Source: an uncultured bacterium
GTDB lineage: Bacteria > Myxococcota_A > UBA9042 > PHBI01
NCBI GenBank assembly: GCA_938040325.1
Contig: CALHXW010000224.1
Location: 1 to 37,874 of the forward strand
Reading direction: 5' to 3'
DNA length: 37,874 bases
Below the pieces are notes generated by a model. That model did not search any database. It was given only the letters and a program-made list of their open reading frames with translations, and was not told where the DNA came from. This document shows positions 26,497 through 35,573 of the stretch, piece after piece (positions within the stretch are counted from its first letter, which is position 1; each line of letters opens with the position of its first letter). Made by a program: the position numbers and the translations under genes.

Positions 26497-29400
26497 CTAG
26501 GTTGCTGGGGCTTCTTCCACCGCTGGCGGCGCTGCTGCGGCACTGGGGGTGCGGGCTCGGAGCCACATCGCGCCCCAGACGACCAGGCCGAGGACGGCTC
26601 CGCCGATGACCCAGCCCCATGCTGCTCCGAGGGCCCACATGCCGACGCCTGCTGCCACAAACCCGCCGATGGCGACAGGCAGGTGATGTGGCAGGATGCG
26701 GAGCAGGCCAAGCAACAGGAAGAGGCCGCCGAAGAACGCTAGGGCGGCCCCCAACCAGGCGGTCGAGCGGCGGCGGTAGCTCGCCTCGAACCATGACGGC
26801 TCGCCGCGTCGGTTGGTGAGCATTCCGCGAAGCTGGTAGCGCTTGCCGCTGACGGCCTCGCCCATGTCCACGTCGGCGCCGGCATCGAGGTTGTTGATGT
26901 CGGAGAAGCGGCCGGACGCAACGGTAGCGCTCTTGGTCGAGGCGATGCGCAGAGAGCTCTCGACCTCGCCCCATGTCACCGTGTCATCGGGTAGGAACAC
27001 GTCCCAGACGGTCGCTTCCTCGACGGCACCGGCGAGCGGCAGCGCGACGCGAACCGCTCCGTGGAGGCCGAGGGACTCACCGGACTGGTAGTAGGTGAGA
27101 TGAACGCCAAAGGGCTGGTCCGAGGGCGGTAGCGGCAGGAGAAGACGACCATCCTTGGCCCACGCCGGCTTGATGATCGTGTCGCCGCGGCCGGCGCGCC
27201 AGACCTCGGCGTCTTTGGGCAGAGCCACCGGCAAGAACTGAGCCCCGCGGTTGGTCATGGTCCAGCGCGCTGTCGTCACGGCACCCCCGTCGGCTGTCAG
27301 CAGCGTCTCGTAGTCCGCCTGCTGGATCGCGGCCGCACGGATTGCGGCGTCGCGGTGCCGCTCGAGGCCTAAGAGCAGCGCCGGCGCTGGCTCCGCGTGC
27401 ACGTACTTCTGAGCGATCAGAACCGGGTGGCTTGTCTTGAGGACCAAGCTCCGCGGCAGCTCGCGCACGTCGAGAGAGAGCAAGTGCTGCGCCTCTTTGA
27501 CCGTGACCTCGACGGCAGCCAAGGCTTCGACAGCGATCCGCCCCTGCTCGACGCGGGCGCCTTCGATGCGCACGAGCGGTGCGGCGACGGCGTCTGCGCC
27601 AGGCACGAGGACTTGCTCGTAGGTGAGGTCGATCTGGACGCGGCCCTCGATGTCTTGGTTGAACGACAGCATCGCCCGCTGCGAACCGCCCTTGTCATCG
27701 GCGATGACGTCATGGGTGCGCAGCGACGGGGCGGCGACCGAGACGACGTTGACCCCCGCGGGAAGGACGAGGGCGAGCTCGCGGAGCCCGCCGGACTTGA
27801 CCGAGACGTGAGCGGTCACGCTCGCGCGCAGGATGCCATCACCGACCGAGAGCAGGGTCTCGACGTCGGCATCGAAGCGAGAGGCGCGCTTTGGTCGAGG
27901 TGCCGGCACGACCGCCAGCGCTGCGGTCGCGGTGTGGAACTTGAAGGTGTGGGCGATGATGGCGTCGTGGGCCGAGCGGTGCCAGTCCGGCAGCGCATTG
28001 GCCCCAACAGCCGCCATGGACGTAGGCTCACCCGGGGTCAGCACCAGCTCGTCGCCGCGCAGGAGCGCCAGCGTGCCGCGGCCTCGGTGAGCGTCAGCGA
28101 GCGAGACCAACGGCAAGCCGATCGGCCCCGCTTTGCCTCCAGCCGCTGGCGGCGGAGCGGGCACCTCGTAGTCCACGAAGTACTTGTGGGTGCCGGTCAG
28201 CTCGCGGTCGAGGTGAACGACGATCTGGCGTTCGTCCTCAGACGTTCGCCAGTCGGTCACGCCGGGCCCGTTGACCGAGTTGATAACGGCGTCCTCACCG
28301 ACGTCAAAGCGCAGCTCGTGGGTCGAGCCGCGGGTCACGGTCACCACGGCAGCGGCCCGCATCACGATCAGGCCCTCGTCGGCGCGGGCGGTGTGGTGAA
28401 TGTCGGCGTTGAGACGCGCGTCGACGGCGGCGAGCTCGGGCACGGCTGGCGACCAGGCCATCGTCACGCGCGACATCGGCGGCAAGACGATGTCGGCAGT
28501 CGTGATGTCCTCGGCCCGCGTGTGCACGACAGGAACTGTCGGCGTCGTCGAGACTTCCTGGTCGCCGGGCAGCTTGAGGGTGACCGTTGCAACAGGAGGC
28601 CGCGGCAGCCAGAGACTCGTTGTGGCCGGACCGGCGTCGTGGCGCACCCGCGCGACGAACTCAAACTGGACCTCTTGACGCCCGGGCACGTCCAGGCGGA
28701 CACAGAGCGTGCTGCCCTCCTCGATGAGGGCTGCGGCCTTGCCCGCAAGCTTCGCGTTCGCGATCGCCATCGTGACATCGCCGAGCGGGACCAGCGCGCC
28801 GACCTCGTCGGCTTCGGCCTCCACCCTGACGCTCCAGCGGGTGAGGTCTTGCTGGACCTCACCGCTGTAGTGGGCCGCCAGAACCCGTGCCCGTGGGCGC
28901 GCCGGACGACGCCAGCGGATCTGGGTCACACCGCCGGCCCCCGTCGCCGTCAGCTTCAGCAGCCCGGACCTGTCGCCGACGTTGACGTCGCGAGCAGGTG
29001 AGATCATCGCCTGCTTGGCACCGGACGGCAGGGTGACATTGAGCGCGACCGACGCCGCCCGCGGCAGTCCCACGTCGAGCCCGCGCGCCGACTCACGCGC
29101 AAAGACGGCCGCTCGAAAGCTGAGGCTGACCTTTTGCGCACCGGCTTTGGCAACCCGGAGCGACCAGTGACCGTGGCGCCGAGCCAGCGCTGCCGTGGCG
29201 CCGTTGACGAGGACGCGGTCGACCGTGACCACATCGGCGACCAGCGGCACCCATGTGTCGTCAGCGCTCGTCTCGACCACCATGGCGAGATCGACGGACG
29301 CTACGTCTTCGGCACCGCGGCGCGCGTCGATGGTGGCGACAACGTCACGCCAGGCGATCGGCTCGGCCGCGTCGGTCGACACCGGCACACCGACCGCGGG

Positions 29401-29508
29401 CATCACGGGCCATGGATGCACCGGACTGGCGACGCTGGTACCAGCAGGCACCAGGGCAAAGAGTGCGGCCAGCATCGTGGCCGCCTTGGTTGAGAGCGTC
29501 GTGAACAA
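26497..29508 (-). CDS. Large envelope protein with C-terminal membrane helices, third gene of the ECF operon
   Basis: A 1003-residue protein of no family I recognise. The TTG start at 29508 is supported by AGGAGG six to seven bases upstream. A signal peptide (hydrophobic core MLAALFALVPAGTSVA) leads to a long beta-rich body with many Val/Thr-rich strands, for example LPSGAKQAMISPA, HELRFDVGEDAVINSV and ELALVLPAGVNVVSVAAPSL. About residues 900-985 contain three hydrophobic helices (starting AWLGAALAFFGGLFLLLGLL), followed by a Pro/Ala/Glu tail. It is therefore an envelope protein with most of its mass outside the cytoplasm. It lies 90 bases downstream of the VWA-like gene in the same orientation, which suggests shared transcription and perhaps physical partnership. 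Confidence 0.78.
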   Translation of the reverse strand: MFTTLSTKAATMLAALFALVPAGTSVASPVHPWPVMPAVGVPVSTDAAEPIAWRDVVATIDARRGAEDVASVDLAMVVETSADDTWVPLVADVVTVDRVLVNGATAALARRHGHWSLRVAKAGAQKVSLSFRAAVFARESARGLDVGLPRAASVALNVTLPSGAKQAMISPARDVNVGDRSGLLKLTATGAGGVTQIRWRRPARPRARVLAAHYSGEVQQDLTRWSVRVEAEADEVGALVPLGDVTMAIANAKLAGKAAALIEEGSTLCVRLDVPGRQEVQFEFVARVRHDAGPATTSLWLPRPPVATVTLKLPGDQEVSTTPTVPVVHTRAEDITTADIVLPPMSRVTMAWSPAVPELAAVDARLNADIHHTARADEGLIVMRAAAVVTVTRGSTHELRFDVGEDAVINSVNGPGVTDWRTSEDERQIVVHLDRELTGTHKYFVDYEVPAPPPAAGGKAGPIGLPLVSLADAHRGRGTLALLRGDELVLTPGEPTSMAAVGANALPDWHRSAHDAIIAHTFKFHTATAALAVVPAPRPKRASRFDADVETLLSVGDGILRASVTAHVSVKSGGLRELALVLPAGVNVVSVAAPSLRTHDVIADDKGGSQRAMLSFNQDIEGRVQIDLTYEQVLVPGADAVAAPLVRIEGARVEQGRIAVEALAAVEVTVKEAQHLLSLDVRELPRSLVLKTSHPVLIAQKYVHAEPAPALLLGLERHRDAAIRAAAIQQADYETLLTADGGAVTTARWTMTNRGAQFLPVALPKDAEVWRAGRGDTIIKPAWAKDGRLLLPLPPSDQPFGVHLTYYQSGESLGLHGAVRVALPLAGAVEEATVWDVFLPDDTVTWGEVESSLRIASTKSATVASGRFSDINNLDAGADVDMGEAVSGKRYQLRGMLTNRRGEPSWFEASYRRRSTAWLGAALAFFGGLFLLLGLLRILPHHLPVAIGGFVAAGVGMWALGAAWGWVIGGAVLGLVVWGAMWLRARTPSAAAAPPAVEEAPAT

Positions 29509-29598
29509 TTGGGGCCTCCTAGGCGTAGAACGTACGGAGCCACTCGCGCTCTCGTGAGAGCGCGTCTGGCAGCTGTGAGTGATGAACGGGGAGCTGTC

Positions 29599-32500
29599 TT
29601 AGCGGGCGCGACGCTTGATCGACGCTGCGTAGCGCAGGGCGCGAGTGACTTGCTGAGACACCGCCGGAATGCCTCTCCACTCAGAGCCGCGACCGAGGAG
29701 CTGCGAGAAGCGGTCGAGCTGCGCGATGTCAGCCTCGAGTGCGGCCGCAGATTTGGGCGAGTGGCCGACGGCGAGCCGGCTTCGGAGCATGGCGACCGCA
29801 GGCCGAATCTCCGCACGCGCGGCGTCGGTGTCTCCGCGCTGGACCGCGTCGGCAGCGCGGGTCAGGGAGTCTGCGATGTCGTGAAGCGCCAGGTTCGTCA
29901 CGACCTGTTCGCCGAGCCGACCGCGCGGCGTCGCGCCCCGCCCGACCGAGAGTCGCGTCGTCACCAGCCCATTGTCCATACCGACCAGATCCTTGTAGCG
30001 AAGCTTCACATCAGCGACCGCGCCAGGCCCAGAGACCTCGACATCAAAGAGCACGATGTGCGCGTCCGACGCGTAGAAGGCTGGAATGAGGATCTGCAAG
30101 CCCTCACCGTCGTCGCCACGGTCCGCTTCCACACCAGTGGTGGCGGCCACCTTGAGGTCAATGTGCTCTTCGACCTTCTTCTCGTGAGCCTTCTCCGCGA
30201 CCGACAGCGCACGTGATCCGTGGACTTCGAAGAGCTTGACCCCTTCGGCGAGCTTCACTTCGAGCCTCAGCGCCCGCGCCACAGCGCGGCCGGCGGTCGT
30301 GAGCTCACGACGCGCGATGCTGGCAGCGATGTCTGGCGAGTCGAGCACATAACGTCGCCCGGCCCCGACCCGCGCGAGCTCGCTGAGGGATCCGCGCGCA
30401 GCGTCTGCGCCAACGGCGACCGTCGAAAGCGTGACGCCTTGCGCCGACCAGGCCCGTACCATGTCGCCGATGCCCCCGACGTGCCCGCTTGCAGTCGCAA
30501 CGACCACCATGTCGGCGCCAACGAGTCCGTCGTCGCGACGCCCATCTGCGACCGCCTTGTAGGCGCGCGCTATGGAGGCCGCGAGGTTGACGGTTCCGAC
30601 CTGCTGGATGCCGTCGGCAAGCGCGCGCCGAGCGGCCGCGCCATTGAGCTCTGCCCCCGTCACGACGATCGGACCGCTGGGCGCAGCGACGACCAGCGAC
30701 ATACGGTCATCGAGGTGTCGCGCCTCCGCGATCGTATCCGCGAGGCGCCACAAGCTCTGTCGGACTGTCTCGCTGTCGGCTGCGCCGCGCAGGTCGACGA
30801 CCATCGCCATGTTGAGGGGTGCCCGACGGGTTGCAGCATACTCGCCGGCCTTCAGGGCAACCTGCATGGTCAGCCGTGTCGGCCCGTCCACCCCGCGCTC
30901 GCTGGCTCCCACGGTCAGCGCGAGCGCACTCCCCTTCGGTGGCGCGTCGAGCGGCTGCTCCAGAGGCTCGAGCTCGGCGCCCAGGTCGGTGACGACGCCG
31001 CCGCGTGACAGACCTGCCCGCAGCGTTTGGCGCAACCACGCATTGCGTCCGTCACCCGGAATGTAGGTGTTGAGGAAATATCCGACGGCCGGGATCGGGG
31101 TCTCGGCGCGCACAGGCGCCCAACCGTCGAAGTAGCCGGAGTCGTCAAAGCGCCCACTTACGGACTCCTTGAGCAGGTTGAGCCGCGACTTACTGCGCAA
31201 GACCCGCTGCTTGAGCCCTTCGACCTTCTTGTCGAGCTTCGCGAGCGTCTCAAAGGCGGGTGTCTTGGCTGGCTCGTTGGCAGCTACAAGCGCCGGCTGG
31301 TCCGCCGCTCGCTCCGTCTCGGATGCGCGGGCGACCTGACCGGAGGGAACCTGTCCTCGCTCGTCGTCGTCGGTGTCGAGCCGTCGTTTGCCCTCGTCTC
31401 CACCACCCGTGTCCCAGCCACGTCCACGCTGGTTCGCCAGCGGCGCGCTGTCGAGCTTAGCGTGTTGCGTCCCGCCGGCATTGTCGTTTGGTAGGTCCAT
31501 GAAGCCGTCGCCATCCTTGTCGTTGGACGACGCGACCTGTCCTCCCGTGCGCTTGCCCTTGGCGGCAACCTTGCCATTGGCCACTTGCACATCGCCGCTG
31601 AGCTGACCCTCTCGGGGCTTCGCCTCGTCGCGAACGTTGAGCTGCACTTCGTACTTGGACTTCTCCGTCTCCTCGCGGTCAGTCACCGCAAGCCGCGACC
31701 TGCGAGGTCGCTCTTCCTCCTCTCCCTCTGCGTTGCCGAGCCCACCGAGCGCGCCAGCATCGAAGCCCAGCTGTACCTCCCCACCTACGATCTGGGACTT
31801 TTTGCCATCGGCCAAGGCATTGGACAGCTCCTTGTCTTCGAATCCGCGCGTCCGCTCGACGATCTCTGGCACTGGCCGGAAGGCCGTGCTGTGTTTGCCA
31901 CCCTGGGCGAAGAGCTTGTCAGCTCGGTCCGACTTGGCGCCATTGAGACCGCTCACGTTGCGACCGAGCCCGTTGTTGTCGCGGCCGTTCGCGTCCTGGG
32001 CCAGATTCTTAGCCCCGTCGACGGCCCGCTGGCGATTGTCCTGCGCGGACCCAAGCTTCAACCGTCGCCCCTCCTTACGCCCACCGGTTGAAGACTTGTA
32101 CCGGTAGCCCTCGCCCACATCGGCGGCGGTTGCGCGGGCGGCGTCATCGGCCGCCACCTGACGCGTCTTGTCCATGTCGGCCGTCAGTGTGGTCGTCGAC
32201 GTCGACGTCGGAGTGGTCCCGCTATTGACGGCGACGATGTTCGGCGACGCCATCGGGTCACGCACGCGGTTGGTCGACTCACCCGATGCGCTGAGCTTCC
32301 AGTCGTCGCGTACGTTTCGCGCGATGGTCGCATCGCCCCCGCGTGGCTCTTGCATTATGGGCACCTTCCAGGCGAACGCCCTCCGCTCGCCATCGACGCC
32401 GGTGTCTTCGCCACGCTCGCCGAATCGGTCGAGAAGAAGTCCGTCGACGTTGCTGTCCTTTTTGATGCCGTTCCGTGGCCCTGGCTTCGCTTTCGTCTCC

Positions 32501-32823
32501 TCCCGCTTGATGAGTAGGTCATCGAGCTTCTTGTTCTGCTCTTCTTCCTGCCGCGCCGATCCGTCGCGAGCGAGAGGCCCGAGATCGTCCACTTGGGGTT
32601 CATTGTTGAGGTTGTCAGCGCTCACGACGACCAGGCCGGCAGCTGCTGCCAGCAGCGCTCCGCCGATGACCCAGCGCCTCACGTTGCCACGCTGGACGCG
32701 CTCAAGGGTGGCCTGAACGACGCTCGGGTCGGGCTCGATGCCGCCGAGCTGAGCCAGCGCAGTATCAACCGCAGCCAGCTCTTCCTCGGTGGGTGGTTGA
32801 GTGTTGGGGTTTGGAGCGCTCAT
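29599..32823 (-). CDS. Membrane-anchored VWA-like protein, probable transmembrane regulator of the ECF sigma factor
   Basis: A 1074-residue protein. A ~50-residue cytoplasmic N-terminus precedes one membrane helix (about 51-69, WVIGGALLAAAAGLVVVSA). Then come about 460 residues of charged, low-complexity linker, a coiled-coil-like stretch (LDKKVEGLKQRVLRSKSRLN), and a VWA-like fold from about residue 665, starting NMAMVVDLRGAADS. The metal-site motif DxSxS reads DLRGA, and the later Asp is replaced in VVVATASGH; only the first Asp and GT are kept, so metal binding is doubtful. The layout, a short cytosolic part, one helix and an outside sensor encoded next to a sigma factor, is that of an anti-sigma factor, but no zinc anti-sigma motif is present. 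AAGGAGGTGA gives a strong ribosome binding site, and the start overlaps the sigma stop (ATGA). Confidence 0.78.
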   Translation of the reverse strand: MSAPNPNTQPPTEEELAAVDTALAQLGGIEPDPSVVQATLERVQRGNVRRWVIGGALLAAAAGLVVVSADNLNNEPQVDDLGPLARDGSARQEEEQNKKLDDLLIKREETKAKPGPRNGIKKDSNVDGLLLDRFGERGEDTGVDGERRAFAWKVPIMQEPRGGDATIARNVRDDWKLSASGESTNRVRDPMASPNIVAVNSGTTPTSTSTTTLTADMDKTRQVAADDAARATAADVGEGYRYKSSTGGRKEGRRLKLGSAQDNRQRAVDGAKNLAQDANGRDNNGLGRNVSGLNGAKSDRADKLFAQGGKHSTAFRPVPEIVERTRGFEDKELSNALADGKKSQIVGGEVQLGFDAGALGGLGNAEGEEEERPRRSRLAVTDREETEKSKYEVQLNVRDEAKPREGQLSGDVQVANGKVAAKGKRTGGQVASSNDKDGDGFMDLPNDNAGGTQHAKLDSAPLANQRGRGWDTGGGDEGKRRLDTDDDERGQVPSGQVARASETERAADQPALVAANEPAKTPAFETLAKLDKKVEGLKQRVLRSKSRLNLLKESVSGRFDDSGYFDGWAPVRAETPIPAVGYFLNTYIPGDGRNAWLRQTLRAGLSRGGVVTDLGAELEPLEQPLDAPPKGSALALTVGASERGVDGPTRLTMQVALKAGEYAATRRAPLNMAMVVDLRGAADSETVRQSLWRLADTIAEARHLDDRMSLVVAAPSGPIVVTGAELNGAAARRALADGIQQVGTVNLAASIARAYKAVADGRRDDGLVGADMVVVATASGHVGGIGDMVRAWSAQGVTLSTVAVGADAARGSLSELARVGAGRRYVLDSPDIAASIARRELTTAGRAVARALRLEVKLAEGVKLFEVHGSRALSVAEKAHEKKVEEHIDLKVAATTGVEADRGDDGEGLQILIPAFYASDAHIVLFDVEVSGPGAVADVKLRYKDLVGMDNGLVTTRLSVGRGATPRGRLGEQVVTNLALHDIADSLTRAADAVQRGDTDAARAEIRPAVAMLRSRLAVGHSPKSAAALEADIAQLDRFSQLLGRGSEWRGIPAVSQQVTRALRYAASIKRRAR

Positions 32824-33440
32824 CGCTCACCTCCTTGCTGCGCTCGACGCGCCTCCACGAGTGCGATCCGACCGCGTCGTGTCCATGTCTTGACGGTCGC
32901 CTCTGGCACAGCGAGCGCCTGGGCAGCGTCCGCAACGCTCAGCCCCTGTACTTTCGTCAGCAGGAGCGCCCTGCGCGGTCCGTCGGGTAGCTTGGTGAGC
33001 GCCGTCTCCATCCAGGCGAGCGCCTCGCGCCCAGCGACCTGCTGCTCTGGGCTGGGCCGGGTGTCCGCAGGGTCGCGGGGCCTCGCGTCGCGCCCGCGCC
33101 CCTGCCACCATCCGACCAGCACGCGCCGCACTTTGGCTTTTCGATAGTGGCTGCGAAGGAGGTTGTTGGTGATGGTCATCAACCACGCTTTGAAGGGCCG
33201 CGTGGGCTCGTAGCGTGATGCCGCTTGATGCACGCGCAGAAACGTCTCCTGGAAGAGATCGTCGGCGGTCGACGAGGGCAGCCCGCTGCGTATCAAAAAG
33301 CCATACACGAGGCCCCGATGTCGCTCGACGAGCTCTTCGAACGCGCGGGCATCGCCTTCGAGGTGGCGCGCAAGCAGGTGAGCGCCGGCGTCGAACGGCA
33401 CGCGTGCGTCCGTGTCTGTCATCGCGATGACGTTTTGCAA
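32820..33440 (-). CDS. ECF-family RNA polymerase sigma factor
   Basis: A ~206-residue extracytoplasmic-function sigma factor. Region 2 covers AFEELVERHRGLVYGF through DDLFQETFLRVH and PFKAWLMTITNNLLRSHYRK. Region 4 is LPDGPRRALLLTKVQGLSVA with AQALAVPEATVKTWTRRGR, the DNA-binding helix-turn-helix. Three starts are possible: ATG 33461 (no ribosome binding site), TTG 33440 (GGAGGAG eight bases before it) and ATG 33422 (none). I prefer TTG 33440, also because the candidate promoter would start transcription close to 33461. Its stop overlaps the VWA-like gene, so sigma factor and likely regulator are made together. The linker between regions 2 and 4 is basic (KAKVRRVLVGWWQGRGRDAR). Confidence 0.9.
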   Translation of the reverse strand: MQNVIAMTDTDARVPFDAGAHLLARHLEGDARAFEELVERHRGLVYGFLIRSGLPSSTADDLFQETFLRVHQAASRYEPTRPFKAWLMTITNNLLRSHYRKAKVRRVLVGWWQGRGRDARPRDPADTRPSPEQQVAGREALAWMETALTKLPDGPRRALLLTKVQGLSVADAAQALAVPEATVKTWTRRGRIALVEARRAQQGGER

Positions 33441-33470
33441 TGGTTGCGCTCCTCCCAACATGGAACCCGC

Positions 33471-33496
33471 TTACGCGCGACTCGTGGGGAGGTTTC
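33471..33496 (-). promoter_or_regulatory. Candidate autoregulatory ECF promoter
   Basis: On the minus strand, GAAACC (33496-33491) is followed after 15 bases by CGTAA (33475-33471), about 30 bases upstream of the preferred sigma start. ECF promoters commonly have an AAC-containing -35 and a CGT-containing -10 with about 16 bases between, and ECF genes often drive themselves. Motif match only. Confidence 0.45.
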
Positions 33497-33618
33497 AGAA
33501 TTATCGTGCTTTTTTTCTGCCACGCCGGCTGCCGTAGCGACGTGCGGCAGGCGGAGAGCGCCCGAGAGCCATCGACGCCCGCGCTGCAGCGCTTGCGGCC
33601 GCCATGGGGACGACAGGG

Positions 33619-34440
33619 TCAGCGAGTCCACTCGTAGAGCGCGACAGCAGCAGCGGCGTTGACCGAGAGCGAGTCGACCCCAGCGGGCATCGGGATCCGA
33701 GCGCAGCGCGAGAGCAGCTCCGCGACGGAGGGCTTGAGCCCGAAGGCCTCGCCGCCGACGACGAGCGCGGCACGTGGTGCCTGCTCGTGGGCATGACGCA
33801 GGGTAGCGTCGGCGGTGGTGGTCAGCCCAACGGTCGCGAGGCCGGCTGCGTGGATACGGCCGATCGCCGCCACGGCATCGACGCCGACGAAGCGCCACAC
33901 CGGCACCCGAAACACCGAGCCCATCGACGCTCGGACCGCCTGGCCATGATGCGGGTCAGCACCGCCCAAGATGACGAGTCCCGCGGCACCGCCAGCGTGG
34001 GCGCTGCGCACAAGTGCACCGACGTTGCCGGGGTTGAGGACGTCTGCAGCCACCAGGACCGTCGTCGCGTCGGCCAGCACAGTGTCGAGCGCGGGAGGAC
34101 GGGGCGCTGAGACGAGGCCAACGATGTCTCCGAACGTGCGTCCCTCACAGAGCTCGCGCATCCGAGCGTCGCTGGTGGCGTGAATCGCCGAGGGCTGCAC
34201 GACGCCCCGGAGCCGAGCAACCAGCGACGCAGCTCGCTGGCTGGCCGTCGGAGCGAGCAGCGACTCGCCAACGACCACTGTGGTCGGGGTCGCGTTGGCG
34301 GCGAGCGCGCGCTCGAAGAGGCGCAGGCCCTCAAGCACCATCACGCCTCCGAGTGCAGCACGCCCCTTGGGTGTGCGGGCACGCGCCAGATCTGCGAGCG
34401 CCCGCGCCAGTCCCTGTCCCGGGGCGGCGGCTGGGGTCAC
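33619..34440 (-). CDS. TrmH/SpoU-family RNA 2'-O-methyltransferase
   Basis: A 273-residue enzyme that by family transfers a methyl group from S-adenosylmethionine to a ribose 2'-OH in rRNA or tRNA. The three SPOUT knot motifs are clear: NPGNVGALVRSAHAGGA (136-152), VVGGEAFGLK (227-236) and IPMPAGVDSLSVNAAAAVAL (249-268). The N-terminal ~110 residues form the substrate-binding part seen in rRNA-type members. I choose GTG at 34440, not the frame's opening at 34512, because it overlaps the upstream stop as GTGA and the upstream extension is Arg/Ala-rich and overlaps the glycosylase gene. Target nucleotide unknown. Confidence 0.88.
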   Translation of the reverse strand: MTPAAAPGQGLARALADLARARTPKGRAALGGVMVLEGLRLFERALAANATPTTVVVGESLLAPTASQRAASLVARLRGVVQPSAIHATSDARMRELCEGRTFGDIVGLVSAPRPPALDTVLADATTVLVAADVLNPGNVGALVRSAHAGGAAGLVILGGADPHHGQAVRASMGSVFRVPVWRFVGVDAVAAIGRIHAAGLATVGLTTTADATLRHAHEQAPRAALVVGGEAFGLKPSVAELLSRCARIPMPAGVDSLSVNAAAAVALYEWTR

Positions 34441-35573
34441 TGCTGGCGCTCCAGCCGACGGAGCGCGGCGTGAAGCTCGTCGCGGTCGACCGAGTGCCCC
34501 TCTTCGACCCACAGGTTGTCGATGTGGACCTTGCCGCTGTCGTCGCGCCGGGGCTCAACGCGGCCAATGAACGCGCCGTTGTGAAGCAGCGGGCAGACGT
34601 ACCAACCCCAGCGCCGCTTGGCGGCGGGCTTGTAGACTTCCCAGATGTACTCGAAGTCAAAGATGTGATGGATGAGGTTTCGGTCCCAGATCAGCGAGTC
34701 GAGTGGCCCGAGCACCCGCAGGCGACCATCATCGGCGGCAAAGGTTCGGTCGCGGAAGCCCGCAGGGGCGAGGTAGCTGCGGCGAGAGCCTTCGATGCTG
34801 ACATGCTCGAGCATGCCGTCGGCGACGAGTCGCTCGACGGTGTCACTCCGTCGCGCATCCCGGAGCATCGACCACCAGGGCCCGCCGGCCGTGGCAAGCA
34901 AGCCGGCGGCTTCGACCCGCTCAAGCAGTGCCCATGCACGGCGGTCGGCCGGGCCTGGAAGGTCATGGACATCGGCAAGAGCCCGCGACGGCACGTCGTA
35001 GAGCTTCTGACCTGAGCGCCGACCGCAGACGACGATCTTGCAGCGCAGGGCCAAGACCTCCAGCGCCATGGTCGTTGCTTTGCTGGTGCTCTTCCAGCCT
35101 GACCAGTCGAGCGGGGTGACGTTGCCGCGGTCGGAGAGCTCAGCGGCGGTGATGGGCCCTCGCTCCTGGACTTCGGCGAGCACGTCCACGAGGAGTGACT
35201 TGTCCAGGCGACGGAGCCTGTCCCCACTGCGCCACGTTGGGGTTTGTTCGGCTTGGTCGCGGTAGGCGGGGAACGCCGCCGCAGGCAACAGGCAGCGTTC
35301 TTTGGCGTAGTGTTCAAACGCGTGCCCAGGCAAGAGCGCATTGTAGACGCTGCCGCGGGCGAGACCGCCGAAGCCATCGGTCCGTGCCATCACGACGAGC
35401 TCGGCGTTTGTGCCGATGACGTCGAGTGGGTCGAGCTGGATGCAGCGCAGCTGACGCAAGATCTTACGTGCGGCAGCAGACGCGTCGCGGTCGGTTGCCG
35501 TCTGCCGTAGACCAGCTTGGCCGATCAGGTAGCTCCGCGCTTCAGACTTCGAGAGAACGTTATTGCCGCGCAC
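34437..35573 (-). CDS. YcaQ/AlkX-family DNA glycosylase (HTH_42 winged-helix)
   Basis: A ~378-residue member of the HTH_42/YcaQ family, which unhooks DNA interstrand crosslinks and excises bulky alkylated purines. The catalytic motif is QLD (Gln46-Asp48, in CIQLDPLDV), the Q-x-D form of YcaQ/AlkX, not the Q-x-Q form of AlkZ. The C-terminal family signature GPLDSLIWDRNLIHHIFDFE then KRRWGWYVCPLLHNGAFIGR matches E. coli YcaQ in order and spacing. The frame is open to 35654, but the first family-like residues are LSKSEARSYLIGQAGL, so I place the start at GTG 35573. That codon falls within dispersed-repeat copy B, and no good ribosome binding site is visible. It is translationally coupled to the methyltransferase (GTGA). 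Confidence 0.85.
   Translation of the reverse strand: MRGNNVLSKSEARSYLIGQAGLRQTATDRDASAAARKILRQLRCIQLDPLDVIGTNAELVVMARTDGFGGLARGSVYNALLPGHAFEHYAKERCLLPAAAFPAYRDQAEQTPTWRSGDRLRRLDKSLLVDVLAEVQERGPITAAELSDRGNVTPLDWSGWKSTSKATTMALEVLALRCKIVVCGRRSGQKLYDVPSRALADVHDLPGPADRRAWALLERVEAAGLLATAGGPWWSMLRDARRSDTVERLVADGMLEHVSIEGSRRSYLAPAGFRDRTFAADDGRLRVLGPLDSLIWDRNLIHHIFDFEYIWEVYKPAAKRRWGWYVCPLLHNGAFIGRVEPRRDDSGKVHIDNLWVEEGHSVDRDELHAALRRLERQQ

Noticed and set aside
31470-31540. A TSP3 Ca2+ motif in the VWA-like protein linker (DKDGDGFMDL)
   Set aside because: A single isolated copy in a charged low-complexity linker is not enough to call a TSP3 domain.
29599-32823. Zinc-binding anti-sigma (ZAS) domain in the VWA-like protein
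   Set aside because: The N-terminal ~50 residues contain no HxxxCxxC motif. The anti-sigma idea rests only on topology and gene overlap.
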